Shown piece by piece: positions 44,760-53,827 of a stretch of DNA of 64,000 bases. Each line of letters starts with the position of its first letter. The stretch's first letter is position 1. The translations under genes were made by a program, and so were the position numbers. The stretch is from CAZNXJ01 sp964577115 (lineage in GTDB: Bacteria; Planctomycetota; Planctomycetia; Pirellulales; Pirellulaceae), in contig CAZNXJ010000002.1 of NCBI GenBank assembly GCA_964577115.1, forward strand, positions 62,001-126,000, given 5' to 3'. A model generated the notes under the pieces. That model saw nothing but the letters and a program-made list of their open reading frames with translations, ran no database searches and was not told the origin of the DNA.

Positions 44760-45878
44760 TTACGGGCACCACCAGGCTCGGCGCAGTAGGCCTCGGGGCC
44801 GGTACGTGCTTACTTCGGTGACGACTGGCGAAGTGGACGGCAGCAGCTCGATCCACACGTTCCGGAACGTGACTGGATCGCCATGGTCCTGAAGGTGGAT
44901 CGGCAGAGGTTCGGGGCCTTCCGGCTGACCGGCGCCTGTCTTGTCAACGATCGGCTGCCGATAGTGGATCCCGATGCCGTTGTGAAAGACGGTGATATAC
45001 GCTGGTGCGATCTTTCGGCCGGCCGAGTCCCAGCGGGCGGCAGTGAAGTAGATGTCGTAGGTTTGCCAGGTGAGCGGCGGGAGCGCCATGTTCAGCTGGG
45101 GCGCGCGTTGCTTGTACAGTCCGCCGCATTCGTTCGCGAGCCCCTCGAGGCCGAAGGAATCGAGAATCTGCACTTCATAACGCCGCTGGATGTACACGCC
45201 ACTGTTACCGCGCTGCTGCCCGCGCGCATGGGGCATGTAGGGCGTGCGGAACTCCAGATGAAGATGAAAATCCTGCACCGCCATGGGCGTTGTCACGCCG
45301 GATAGCAGGTAGCCGTCCGGCGAGAGCTTGGCATCGGCGAATTGAGTCTGCCCGCCGGAAAATAGGGTGATCGCATTGGGCGGTGGGGCGAGTCCGAGTG
45401 TCGGGCTGGTGCGCACGATCTTTTCGAGCGTCCCGCGATGCGTGCCACTCGCCCCCAACACCTCGGCTCGTGACTCGGCCAAGCGAATCTGGTCGCTGCC
45501 GGCCTTCAGCCACACCTCGTTACCCTCGCGGCTCCCGGTGAATTCGGTGTAGCGTCCAAGCACCGCCCCGGCACCCGGTAGCCCGCCGTCGAACTGGACG
45601 GCTCGGAACTGGCCGTCCCCGAGTGCTACGACCTGAAGTCCCCACGTCGACGGGCCGAACGTCCCGACAACTCGCCCACGATACTCGCCCTGAAACGCAA
45701 AGTCCTGATCGACCTCGTCCGGAGTAACGGCAACGATGCGGCTCGCCGAGTCACTCGCATGAGCCCAAACGCTGACGCTTGCCAGCGCGACGAAGACGGC
45801 CAGCACGAGGGCAGGGGACGGAGCCGGCGGCGAGCAGCGAAGTCGGTCACGCAGCAAGATCATGCTCCTTTTCGGCAT
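44760..45878 (-). CDS. DUF1080 (3-keto-disaccharide hydrolase-type) exported protein
   Basis: A 372-residue secreted protein with a signal peptide (ALVLAVFVALASVSVWAHA). The C-terminal half (about 180-360) matches DUF1080, a concanavalin-like lectin/glucanase fold (FHLHLEFRTPYMP, GNSGVYIQRRYEVQILDS). DUF1080 proteins are abundant in planctomycetes and some cleave 3-keto-glycosides. The N-terminal third appears to be a separate beta-rich domain. Start ATG 45878 lies 2 bases after the stop of the GH10-like gene, which supports coupling; ATG 45863 is an alternative. Its partner suggests polysaccharide handling. Confidence 0.83.
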   Translation of the reverse strand: MPKRSMILLRDRLRCSPPAPSPALVLAVFVALASVSVWAHASDSASRIVAVTPDEVDQDFAFQGEYRGRVVGTFGPSTWGLQVVALGDGQFRAVQFDGGLPGAGAVLGRYTEFTGSREGNEVWLKAGSDQIRLAESRAEVLGASGTHRGTLEKIVRTSPTLGLAPPPNAITLFSGGQTQFADAKLSPDGYLLSGVTTPMAVQDFHLHLEFRTPYMPHARGQQRGNSGVYIQRRYEVQILDSFGLEGLANECGGLYKQRAPQLNMALPPLTWQTYDIYFTAARWDSAGRKIAPAYITVFHNGIGIHYRQPIVDKTGAGQPEGPEPLPIHLQDHGDPVTFRNVWIELLPSTSPVVTEVSTYRPRGLLRRAWWCP

Positions 45879-45880
45879 GT

Positions 45881-47365
45881 TCAGGACAGGTACTGCTTGC
45901 GGAGGGTGGCAAGCGTTTCGAGCGCTGGTTTGGGATCTCCCGACGCGTCCCACAGGCCTCCATGAGGAAACGCGTGCGGCTCGGCATCGAACAGCTGATT
46001 CCAGATGATGCCGTGAACGGCTGGCTTCGAGAGCAGCATGGCGGCGACCTGCTCGACCCATTGCTGCTGCGACCGAGGAGTAACGTCGGTTGCCAAGTCC
46101 GCGACCACGTCGGTTTTCACCCAGGCCTGCGCGTCCGAGTCGGAACGGCTGGGAACGGCGATCGAGACGAGTAGCGGTAGTCCGAGGAACGACCACCGGT
46201 CGATCTGGCGACTGATTTCCAAGAGATCGCGTGGCAGCGTACCGCCGCGCGAGTAGCCGACGTGCAGCTCGAGACCCACGCCGGCTACGCCGAGATCCGC
46301 TCGCGCTAGCGCATCGGCGAAGTGGATCGGCGAGAGATCCATATCGTCCTTCGCCAGGTATTCGGCCCACGGCTGATCGAAGCTAATGACGAGCGGCGTC
46401 TGGCTGTCCAGCCGGCGCGTGTTCTCGATGACTGTCACCGCGAGTCGGAGTCGTTGTTCTTCGGTCAGTGACAGTTCGCCGCCGACATTCAGGCCGGCGG
46501 CCGCGTGCCAGATATGCACCTTCCCCATGTAGCGACGCACGACCGCCTGCACGTAGTCCGCCACGCAGGTTTGCAGCTGTTCGAAATCGTCTTCCCATAG
46601 ATAGACCCAGTCGGGTAGCGACATGCGGTCGAGGCGGATGAGTGGCCCGGCGCAGAGCCGTAGTCCGTGTCGCTGGCTCCACTGTAGCCGAGTGTCCATG
46701 GCCTGCCAGTCGAACTGTCCCGCGTTCGGCTCGCATTGCCTCCAGGTTGTGGGGATGGCCGCCGAGTTGAATGTTTGGACCAGCAGCTGTTCGTCGCGCG
46801 GCGAAGTGGGAAGGTGGGTGAGGTTCGCGGCCAGCAGCGTATGCAGGGGAGCCCCATTGCCGCGGCGCATTTCGAGCAGCTGGTGCGAGCAATGGTCAAA
46901 GAGCTTTTCCATGCCGGCGAAGCAGGCGACGAGCGTCTGGTCGGCCAGCTCGGCCGATTGATGGGGATCGCGCTGAGCGGTCGTGCAGCGGATGAAGCAG
47001 CGCTGGGCTTCGCACAGTTGGTCGAGAATTTCTCGCGGCAGCTCCAGGCCGGCATGTTGCAGTTCGGCCGCATAGTTGCGCAGGCGGTTCAGCGTGCCGC
47101 GAGCCAGCTCGAGCGGCAAATGGTAGGGCCGCTCGCTTTCCATGAGGCTCGCCGTCGACAGCACGACGTCGCCGTGCTCGGGGACGTGCCAGGGAATGTA
47201 CAGGTTACCCGAATCGTGGAGCGGCCGTTCAACGAGCAACTGGTGTTGGTGGACGGTATTACGGCTGCGCCAGGGGATGCCTTCCATACCGGCCAGGTAG
47301 GCGCGATCGACGGCCGTTGGGGAAAGTTGCTCGCGGCGCGGCGAATAGAATCGCATTTGCCCCAT
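45881..47365 (-). CDS. GH10 (endo-xylanase)-like protein lacking catalytic glutamates
   Basis: A 494-residue protein whose C-terminal 300 residues look like a GH10 TIM barrel (TTWRQCEPNAGQFDW, VGLELHVGYS, IIWNQLFDAEPHAF). In active GH10 enzymes the acid/base sits in a WxxxNE-type strand and the nucleophile in an ITELD strand. Here these read IWHAAAGLNVG and LLVSIAVPS, so both glutamates appear to be missing. The N-terminal 190 residues look like a separate domain and I see no obvious signal peptide. ATG 47365 (MGQMRFYSP) has AGG at about 9 bases; ATG 47356 is possible. It is coupled to the DUF1080 gene. Confidence 0.72.
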   Translation of the reverse strand: MGQMRFYSPRREQLSPTAVDRAYLAGMEGIPWRSRNTVHQHQLLVERPLHDSGNLYIPWHVPEHGDVVLSTASLMESERPYHLPLELARGTLNRLRNYAAELQHAGLELPREILDQLCEAQRCFIRCTTAQRDPHQSAELADQTLVACFAGMEKLFDHCSHQLLEMRRGNGAPLHTLLAANLTHLPTSPRDEQLLVQTFNSAAIPTTWRQCEPNAGQFDWQAMDTRLQWSQRHGLRLCAGPLIRLDRMSLPDWVYLWEDDFEQLQTCVADYVQAVVRRYMGKVHIWHAAAGLNVGGELSLTEEQRLRLAVTVIENTRRLDSQTPLVISFDQPWAEYLAKDDMDLSPIHFADALARADLGVAGVGLELHVGYSRGGTLPRDLLEISRQIDRWSFLGLPLLVSIAVPSRSDSDAQAWVKTDVVADLATDVTPRSQQQWVEQVAAMLLSKPAVHGIIWNQLFDAEPHAFPHGGLWDASGDPKPALETLATLRKQYLS

Positions 47366-47962
47366 GCTACCGACCTGCCTCCGCGCGCGAGAACGGTACC
47401 TTGGGCTGTCTGGAATAGCTGAGCATGATTGCGCTGGAGTCTTGCGCCGGACGAGCGTTGCGGTCATCCGCCGCGCGTCCCACCTGGGTACGTTCCGACG
47501 ATACGTTCCGTAGCGCGCCTCGCGCCGACGTGGATCCCTACTGGTCTCGCCATGCCCGACGACCGATCCACGGAGCGGGCGCAAAAATATAGCACCTCGA
47601 TCCGAGTGGACTCCCGCTACTATCGCGGGCCGGCGTGAGGAGTGAGCACCGCATGCCGGGCACCGTGACGGTTGCATTGTAACAGAGCCGAAGTGCACTC
47701 GACAGTCGCCCGGTGGCTCTCCCCGGCTCGCGTTGGTATACTCCCGCCACTTCCGCAAGGACGGGCGTGCCGCAGGCCGCAGCGGTGCTGTGCGGTGCGG
47801 CAGCATGTTGAGCAGGGAGGCCGGCGAAAAACCTGGTCCGGGGGACTTTTCGCCTCTCGGCCCGGATGTTGCCCGGCGGTCGTCTGCCGCCATTCCTCGT
47901 TCCGTCGGCCATTCGCGAAAACCAGGGTGGTTGGCAACTTCGAATCGAAAGGTTTGCAGAGC
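47366..47962. other. Intergenic region between GH10-like gene and purC
   Basis: This 597-base region lies between divergent genes. A -10-like TATACT lies at 47737-47742, about 220 bases before purC, with no good -35. The purC frame stays open for 97 codons upstream of its start, but those residues do not match the family. I see no gene or strong hairpin. Confidence 0.35.
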
Positions 47963-48868
47963 ATGGCGCGAGCGTCGACCGAGGCGTTGCTGTCCACATC
48001 GATTCCGGGTGACCCCTTCCCCGTGCGCCGGGGCAAGGTGCGAGACATCTATGACGTCGGCGACCGCCTGCTGATGGTCAGCACGGATCGGATCAGTGCG
48101 TTCGACTGGGTGCTGCCCACCGGCATCCCCGACAAGGGGCGCGTGCTGACGCAGATCAGCGCGTTCTGGTTCGAGCGGCTGGGAGTGCCGAACCATTTGC
48201 TGAGCCTCGAACTGGACGGGCTCCCGCTACCCGAAGGAACCGACCGAGCGGCGCTGGAAGGCCGCAGCATGGTCGTCCGCAAGGCCGAAGTAGTGCCGAT
48301 CGAGTGTGTGGTTCGGGGGTATCTCGAAGGGTCGGGCTGGAAGGAATATCAGGCGGGCGGCGAGGTCTGCGGAATTCCGCTGCGCGCCGGACTTCTGCAA
48401 GGATCGCAGCTTGACGGGCCGATTTTCACGCCGGCGACCAAAGAAGAGTCGGGGCACGACATCAATATTTCGTTCGAGCGAATGGTGGAGATCGTGGGAC
48501 GCGAGCGAGCGGACGAGCTACGTACGCGGAGCATCGAACTGTACCGGAAGGGCGCCGAGTTCGCGCTTGAGCGGGGCATTATCATCGCGGACACGAAGTT
48601 CGAGTGGGGAGTGGCCGACGGCGAGCTGATCCTGATCGACGAAGCGCTGACGCCGGACAGTTCACGGTTCTGGCCGGCCGACGAATACCGTCCGGGAGGC
48701 AGTCAGCCGTCGTTCGACAAGCAGTTCGTACGCGACTGGCTAGCGACGACCGGCTGGGACAAGAACAGCCCGCCCCCGGCTCTACCGGATGACGTGGTGG
48801 CTCGTACCCGAGAGAAATACATCGAAGCCTACGAGAAGCTGACCGGCACCGCGTTCGCCTGGAAGTAG
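47963..48868 (+). CDS. purC: Phosphoribosylaminoimidazole-succinocarboxamide synthase
   Basis: A 301-residue SAICAR synthetase of purine biosynthesis, joining CAIR and aspartate with ATP. Motifs: RRGKVRDIYD near residue 22, VSTDRISAFDWVLPTGIPDKG, VPIECVVRGYLEGSGW, FEWGVADGELILIDEALTPDSSRFW. The length matches the long single-domain bacterial/fungal type. ATG 47963 begins MARASTEALL. It converges on the FHA-GAF-PP2C gene, with 25 bases between the ends. Confidence 0.95.
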   Translation: MARASTEALLSTSIPGDPFPVRRGKVRDIYDVGDRLLMVSTDRISAFDWVLPTGIPDKGRVLTQISAFWFERLGVPNHLLSLELDGLPLPEGTDRAALEGRSMVVRKAEVVPIECVVRGYLEGSGWKEYQAGGEVCGIPLRAGLLQGSQLDGPIFTPATKEESGHDINISFERMVEIVGRERADELRTRSIELYRKGAEFALERGIIIADTKFEWGVADGELILIDEALTPDSSRFWPADEYRPGGSQPSFDKQFVRDWLATTGWDKNSPPPALPDDVVARTREKYIEAYEKLTGTAFAWK

Positions 48869-48893
48869 AACGCAGCCGCCGGAACATTGGCGC

Positions 48894-50570
48894 CTATTCG
48901 AGCGGTCGGCCGAAGCAGACGAGGCACATGTCGTCGTTTTGCGGCGCGCGTCCCATGAACTGGCGGACGTCGTCGATCAGCCGCTCGCCAAAGAGCGCCA
49001 TACCGCCATCGAACCGGCGAATATCTTCGCGCATTCGCTCGATTCCGTACGGCTGATCCTCTTCATTCATGCATTCATTGACGCCGTCGGTGTACAGTGT
49101 GATGCAGTCGCCTGGCGCTAGCGGAATCGTGGCCTGTTCGTACGTGACGTCTTCCATGATGCCGATCGGGACGTTGGCGATCTCTTCGGCCACATCTTCG
49201 ACGCTCCCGTCGGCTCGGCGGAGCAGCGGCGCCATATGTCCGCCGTTGGCGACGGTCATCGTATGTTCGCGCGGGTCGAGCACTGTCATGACGATCGTGA
49301 CAAAGCGGTCGCTCCGCGGTCCGCAGAAGCGCTTGTTCAGCTCGGTCAGTGCGTCGCTTAGCTGACTGTGGCTGGCCAAGCAGTAGCGCGTTTCGGCGGA
49401 CAGCTTTGCCATGAGCAAAGCGGCCGCGACACCATGGCCGACGACATCGGCGACGACGATCGCGATGCGTCCGTCAGGTAGGGAAATGTAGTCGTAGTAG
49501 TCTCCGCCGACGTGGTTGGCCGGCTGATAGTAGTCGAAGAACGTGTAGCCAGGAATGCTCGGCGGGCCATGCGGCAGGAAGCCGCGCTGCACTTCGTGAG
49601 CCAGCTCGAGATCACGCTGCACGGCGCGCTGGCGGAGCGCTTGTTCGTGGAGCTGAGCGTTATTGATGGCGATGCCGGCCTGAGCGGCGACGGCCACGAG
49701 GATTTCGAGATCTTCGGGAGCGAATTTCTTGCGCTGGTCGAGCGTATCGACCTGGATCACGCCCAGCGACTCGCCTTCAATCGACAACAGCGGGGCGCAC
49801 ATCATTGAGCGGATGCGGAAGTCGGCGATGCTCTGACTGAGCTCGAAGCGGTCATCCAGCACGGCGTCGGCCGAGAGAATGGCTTCTTTCTGCTGCATGA
49901 CCATGTTGACGATCGTGCGGCTCAGCCGCACCGTTTCACCCGTATTTTCCCGGCGCGTTTTGATCCAGCGAGGCACCAGCTCGCCGCTCGGACCGCGCAT
50001 CGCGACGAAGCCTCGGTCGGCCTGCATGAAGATACGGAACAGGCAGTCGAGCGCTTTGGGGAGGACTTCGTCGAGCGCCAGGGCACGTGCGAGACTGCGG
50101 TTGATTTCGAGCAGTGCGGCGAGCTTCGCTTCGGGGCTCGCGGAGATCGTTCCGGTGCGGGAGGAGACGTCGAGCTTCGACATGATGGTCGAACCGGAGT
50201 CGTTTTCTTCGACCATCAGGGCGAACGCCGAGCCGCTGGAGCTATCGAGCGTCGCTTGAGGCGCGTCGGTCGGTTCGGCATCGTCGCCGAAGAACGAGAA
50301 CGCGATGTCACAGATGCGCAGTTGGTCGCCCGTCCTCAGCGGCTGCCGCTCCTGGACGGCGCGGTCATTCAGGTAGGTGCCGTTGCGGCTATTGAGGTCT
50401 ACGATGAAGTAGCGGCCGTTTTCGAAGTCGATTTGGGCATGATGCCGGCTAACGGCGCCGACCTCGATGACGATGGCGCATTCTGGGTGTCGTCCAAGGA
50501 CGGTAGGCTGCTTGGACAGCACATAGCGCCGACCGGTTTCCGGCCCATTTTCGACGACCAAGAACGACAT
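48894..50570 (-). CDS. FHA-GAF-PP2C (SpoIIE-type) phosphatase
   Basis: A 558-residue cytoplasmic regulator. The FHA domain is at residues 1-100 (TVLGRHPECAIVI, VSRHHAQIDF, NSRNGTYLND), which binds phosphothreonine. The GAF domain is at about 155-315 (DEVLPKALDCLFRIF). The PPM/SpoIIE-like Ser/Thr phosphatase is at about 345-555, with metal-binding aspartates in GGDYYDYI and VVADVVGHGVAAALLMA, and LYTDGVNEC. It probably dephosphorylates an anti-sigma antagonist or kinase substrate, with FHA linking it to Ser/Thr kinase signalling; no partner is adjacent. It is a single-gene unit. Confidence 0.93.
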   Translation of the reverse strand: MSFLVVENGPETGRRYVLSKQPTVLGRHPECAIVIEVGAVSRHHAQIDFENGRYFIVDLNSRNGTYLNDRAVQERQPLRTGDQLRICDIAFSFFGDDAEPTDAPQATLDSSSGSAFALMVEENDSGSTIMSKLDVSSRTGTISASPEAKLAALLEINRSLARALALDEVLPKALDCLFRIFMQADRGFVAMRGPSGELVPRWIKTRRENTGETVRLSRTIVNMVMQQKEAILSADAVLDDRFELSQSIADFRIRSMMCAPLLSIEGESLGVIQVDTLDQRKKFAPEDLEILVAVAAQAGIAINNAQLHEQALRQRAVQRDLELAHEVQRGFLPHGPPSIPGYTFFDYYQPANHVGGDYYDYISLPDGRIAIVVADVVGHGVAAALLMAKLSAETRYCLASHSQLSDALTELNKRFCGPRSDRFVTIVMTVLDPREHTMTVANGGHMAPLLRRADGSVEDVAEEIANVPIGIMEDVTYEQATIPLAPGDCITLYTDGVNECMNEEDQPYGIERMREDIRRFDGGMALFGERLIDDVRQFMGRAPQNDDMCLVCFGRPLE

Positions 50571-50745
50571 AGTGTCTGTTACTCGCCGTGTTCCCGCAGA
50601 AACATCTAAACGGTCCTAGTCTACTTTCATTTTGCGCGTACCGTCAACCTTTCACGAACCGCCACTTGACCGCTCGGCAGAAAGCTCGTACCGTGTCAAA
50701 AGCATCGGCGGACCGCCTCGCGCTTGCGGTCCTGCCGAACGGTAC

Positions 50746-50816
50746 TGGGGAGTAGTGTAACGGTAGCACGACTGACTCTGGATCAGTTAGTTGGGGTTCA
50801 AATCCCTGCTCCCCAG
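50746..50816 (+). tRNA. tRNA-Gln (anticodon CTG)
   Basis: Acceptor TGGGGAG/CTCCCCA, anticodon stem ACTGA/TCAGT with loop CTCTGGA (anticodon CTG), T-arm TTCAAAT. U1-A72 and discriminator G match glutamine identity. CCA is not encoded. A weak promoter (TTGACC 50666-50671, TACCGT 50689-50694) lies upstream. Confidence 0.95.
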
Positions 50817-50824
50817 CCTCAAGA

Positions 50825-50850
50825 AAGCCCTGAGCGATCAGGGCTTTTTT
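50825..50850 (+). terminator. Intrinsic terminator after tRNA-Gln
   Basis: AAGCCCTGA (50825-50833) and TCAGGGCTT (50838-50846) form a perfect 9-bp stem with loop GCGA, followed by T through 50850. It begins 9 bases after the tRNA. Confidence 0.9.
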
Positions 50851-50861
50851 CGTTTCTTGCA

Positions 50862-50916
50862 AATCCGCTTACCAACCGGCCGGGCGCAACGCGGCAGGCC
50901 GGTTGGTGAGCGGATT
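50862..50916. repeat. 20-bp inverted repeat with 15-base loop
   Basis: Arms 50862-50881 and 50897-50916 match at 19 of 20 positions; the exception is a T opposite G, which can still pair as G-U in one RNA strand. It directly follows the tRNA-Gln terminator and precedes the STN-domain gene. The structure is much stronger than other intergenic hairpins here. It may be a small RNA, a REP-like element or a minus-strand terminator. Confidence 0.75.
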
Positions 50917-51089
50917 GGCTGAGGAATCTCGCCTGCTCTCGCTCGCGTCGCGCTCTGTGACAGGGACTTGTCGGGTCGGCCAGGAGGCCTTGCGCCCGAA
51001 ATTTGACGATCGAGTTTTTAAATCACTAAGCTGACGGAGCCGTTCAAGTTTGGTGCTTCAACCTACCATTTTGAAGGAGGGAACGAAGG

Positions 51090-51956
51090 ATGCGGCGACG
51101 AGCGTTTGGCACATGGCGATGGCACGTTTGGCTAGCAGTCCTGGTCACGCTGACCGCTGGGGCGGCGCGCGCCGAGGACGCGGAGAAGGAACTGCGCGGA
51201 AGGCTCCAGGAACGGGTGAACCTCGACTACGACAACCAGCCGTTGGGCGACGTGCTCAAGGCGCTCGCCAAGCAGCTGCAAGTGCAGGTTCACATTCAGT
51301 GGAACTGGATCGAGGATGAAGGTGGCACGCGCGAGGCGCCGGTCACGATCCGTCTGCAAGGAGTCCGGGCGAGCACCGCACTCGAGTTGGTACTTCAAAG
51401 TGTGGAAAATTCGGACCTCACGTACGTCCTGCGCGACAACGTCATTGTGATCACCACGCAAAGCCAAGCGGAGAACTCCTGGCGGCCCCAGATCTACGAC
51501 GTGCGCGATCTGCTCAATGACTCCGCGCCCCAACAGGCCGCCGCGGGACCGACGCAGGGCCCCGGAGGGCTGGCGGGCGGAATGATGCCGGGAGTGGGCC
51601 TCGGAGGTATGCCCAGCGGAGCAATGAGCGCCGGACCGGCAGAGGAGCTGGTCGCATTCCTTACCACCGCCGTGGCGCCCCGAAGCTGGATGAAAGAAGG
51701 CGGCTCGGGCCAGATTGCCCACTACCGCGGCTTCCTTGTGGTGAGGAACGACCCGTGGGTCCTAGAAGAGATCGGAAAACTGCTCGAGGCCATGCGCGAA
51801 GCACGTTCGCTATCGACACGTGTTCCCGATACGGCGCAGTTGCCCGGAGCAAGCTCGGCACCTGAGCCGAGCCTTGGCGCGCAGCCGATTCCCACGATTC
51901 AACGGCCCGAAACGCAAGTCACTCCATCGGATCCGTTGGCACCTTCTCGGCCGTAA
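51090..51956 (+). CDS. Exported STN/secretin-N-like domain protein
   Basis: A 288-residue protein with a signal peptide (residues 1-28, cleavage near ARA-ED). An STN-like domain follows at about 30-130 (LDYDNQPLGDVLKALAKQLQVQVHIQ ... TALELVLQSVENSDLTYVLRDNVIVIT). This domain occurs in the N-terminal part of secretins and TonB receptors and is widely repeated in planctomycete exported proteins. A Gly/Met/Pro-rich linker and a second alpha/beta segment (FLTTAVAPRSWMKEGGSGQI) follow. No secretin channel domain is present. The ATG has GAAGG immediately upstream and an additional AAGGAGGG at about 51073-51080. The role is unknown. Confidence 0.78.
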   Translation: MRRRAFGTWRWHVWLAVLVTLTAGAARAEDAEKELRGRLQERVNLDYDNQPLGDVLKALAKQLQVQVHIQWNWIEDEGGTREAPVTIRLQGVRASTALELVLQSVENSDLTYVLRDNVIVITTQSQAENSWRPQIYDVRDLLNDSAPQQAAAGPTQGPGGLAGGMMPGVGLGGMPSGAMSAGPAEELVAFLTTAVAPRSWMKEGGSGQIAHYRGFLVVRNDPWVLEEIGKLLEAMREARSLSTRVPDTAQLPGASSAPEPSLGAQPIPTIQRPETQVTPSDPLAPSRP

Positions 51957-52040
51957 GCCGTACCGTCTCGGTGTCTAACGCGCGAGCCCCGCGGCAGAGC
52001 TCGATCGACTTCTCTTCGCTTCTCTCCTCGGCCGCCTCGC

Positions 52041-52058
52041 GCAGGGTTGCGACCCTGC
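52041..52058. terminator. 7-bp hairpin downstream of the STN-domain gene
   Basis: GCAGGGT (52041-52047) and ACCCTGC (52052-52058) pair around TGCG, about 85 bases after the stop. No T-run follows. The rest of 51957-52251 shows no gene. Confidence 0.35.
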
Positions 52059-52251
52059 TGCATTTCGGTATCCTTAGCCCAGTCGGGCACGCCTACGGAA
52101 AGAGTCCGGCCGCTGGCATCACGGCTCGTCTGCGAGACCGGAGGTGTCGTGGAGCGAATGAGTCGCCAGGTGTGCCCGACGGGAGATAAACGCTCGTTGT
52201 TCTCCGTTCTCGCTGACGAAAACCGGCGCACGCCGCGCCGAAGCGCGCCTC

Positions 52252-53715
52252 CTACGGATGTTCGTCAGCCGGAATCTCGTTCAGCGTGTAGTACGCCTCC
52301 GAGTGCAGTAGGGGCAATCCGTCCGCCGAACGGACACCGTCCAGATGCAACTCATGCACATGGCCCCGCTGAAGCCCTTCGATATGTAGCCGCACGCGCC
52401 GGCCATCCTCGCTCACGTCCACCTCGCGGATCGTCGGCCGAGTGCGATCGACTTCGGGGCTGCCGTACGCGGCGCGATAAATGTAGGTGTAGGTTTCGAG
52501 CTCGTACGAGTCGGTTCGCGCGGCGCTGGTGCGATCCACCGGCTGCGTAAACTCGAGTTCGAATCCGTCTCGGCGAGCGCTCATCGTCAACACTTCAAAA
52601 GGCGTCGCCCCCGTCCAGTCCACGCGCTCGAGCGCGAAGCTGTGTGGCCCGCGCGACCCCCACCCGCGGCTCGTTCCTCCAACGAACAAATGCCCGTTGG
52701 GGTGAAACACGAGCGACAGCGATCCGGAACCAAACCGTTCCTTGAACGGGAAGCAAACACCTTGGTAGCGCCCGTTCACACGCTCGAGCCAGACACGCAT
52801 GACCGTGCTGTTCGTTTGATCGGCCACAAACAATTGGCCGGCAAACGGCCCAAACCGCCCGCCGGTCATGTCGCACGCGATGCCACTGGCCGACTGCCCC
52901 ATCTTCTTATAGGGAAAGTAAACGGCGGGCGGCAGCAATTCGGGGATTTTTGCCGCCTCGACAATCATGCGGCTGTCGCTCATGGGATCGGCCGGGCGCG
53001 GGCCGATCGCGTCGGTCAGTTCGTACCAGCGATTCCCGCCCGGGTGGCCTTGAAAGGAGCCAGGCTTGAGATGCCGCAGCGTACACGTCCCGTTCCAGGG
53101 GCCCTGGTTATCCGTATAGAACATGTCGCCTTCGGCGTTCATGCCGATCCCGCCCGGCGAGCGAATGCCGCTGCATGTCGGAAGCATCGTGCCGTCGGGA
53201 GCCACGCGGACGCACCAGCCGCGGTACGGTACTTCGCTGCTGAACGAACCGGTCAGGCACAATGCGACCCACAAGTACCCGTCCCGGTCGAACGGGGATC
53301 CGAAGGCGTATTCATGGTAGTCGCCGCTCAGTCCCCAACCGGCGCATACCGTCTCGAATACGTCGGCCTGCCCGTCGCCATCCGTATCTTGGAGGCGCGT
53401 CACCTCACCTCGCTGGGTCGCATAGAGCCAGCCATCCCGTTCGGTCAGCCCGAGTACCTCGTGCATGCCGCTGGCAAACTGCCGCCACGACATCTGCTCG
53501 GGCGCGCCCAGCGGATCGCCAATCACATAAATGTCGCCTCGCCGTGTGGATGCCGCGAGCTCGCCCGATGGCAAGAACGTTAATCCACCCGGTTCGAGCA
53601 CGACGCCCTCGGGGATGCGCAGCGGCACGATGCGGTAGTAATCCTCTTCCGTCGGCGGCTCGGCGTGTACTACCGCCACCCAACAGAGCACGAGCAGCAG
53701 AGAGAGAACTCGCAT
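52252..53715 (-). CDS. Exported beta-propeller (sorbosone dehydrogenase-like) protein
   Basis: A 487-residue protein with a signal peptide (MRVLSLLLVLCWVAVVHA). A six-bladed propeller of the PQQ/sorbosone-dehydrogenase or DUF7133 type common in planctomycetes follows (GGLTFLPSGELAASTRRGDIYVIGD, GVTRLQDTDGDGQADVFE-like calcium loop, LFVADQTNSTVMRV). The C-terminal 90 residues look like an immunoglobulin-like domain (FTQPVDRTSAARTDSYEL). No c-type haem motif is present, unlike many relatives. A carbohydrate-oxidising or binding role is inferred from the family only. Confidence 0.8.
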   Translation of the reverse strand: MRVLSLLLVLCWVAVVHAEPPTEEDYYRIVPLRIPEGVVLEPGGLTFLPSGELAASTRRGDIYVIGDPLGAPEQMSWRQFASGMHEVLGLTERDGWLYATQRGEVTRLQDTDGDGQADVFETVCAGWGLSGDYHEYAFGSPFDRDGYLWVALCLTGSFSSEVPYRGWCVRVAPDGTMLPTCSGIRSPGGIGMNAEGDMFYTDNQGPWNGTCTLRHLKPGSFQGHPGGNRWYELTDAIGPRPADPMSDSRMIVEAAKIPELLPPAVYFPYKKMGQSASGIACDMTGGRFGPFAGQLFVADQTNSTVMRVWLERVNGRYQGVCFPFKERFGSGSLSLVFHPNGHLFVGGTSRGWGSRGPHSFALERVDWTGATPFEVLTMSARRDGFELEFTQPVDRTSAARTDSYELETYTYIYRAAYGSPEVDRTRPTIREVDVSEDGRRVRLHIEGLQRGHVHELHLDGVRSADGLPLLHSEAYYTLNEIPADEHP

Positions 53716-53750
53716 AGATGAACCAATGACCCCCTTAATTCCACCCCAAA

Positions 53751-53806
53751 ACCTAGAACCTAAACCCTAGCCTCGAGCCTCCTTAACCCTGAACCCTATC
53801 TCCCCT
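53751..53806. repeat. Degenerate heptamer array (about 8 units, CC[CT]TAxx-like)
   Basis: The sequence falls into successive 7-base units: acctaga, acctaaa, ccctagc, ctcgagc, ctcctta, accctga, accctat, ctcccct. It is strongly pyrimidine-rich on the plus strand and lies between two minus-strand genes. Confidence 0.6.
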
Positions 53807-53827
53807 CAAGCCGCAAACGCCTTCCCG

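Noticed and set aside
53741..53806. Telomere-like repeat (CCCTAAA-type)
   Set aside because: The units are degenerate and internal to a bacterial gene cluster; only the 7-base period is noteworthy.
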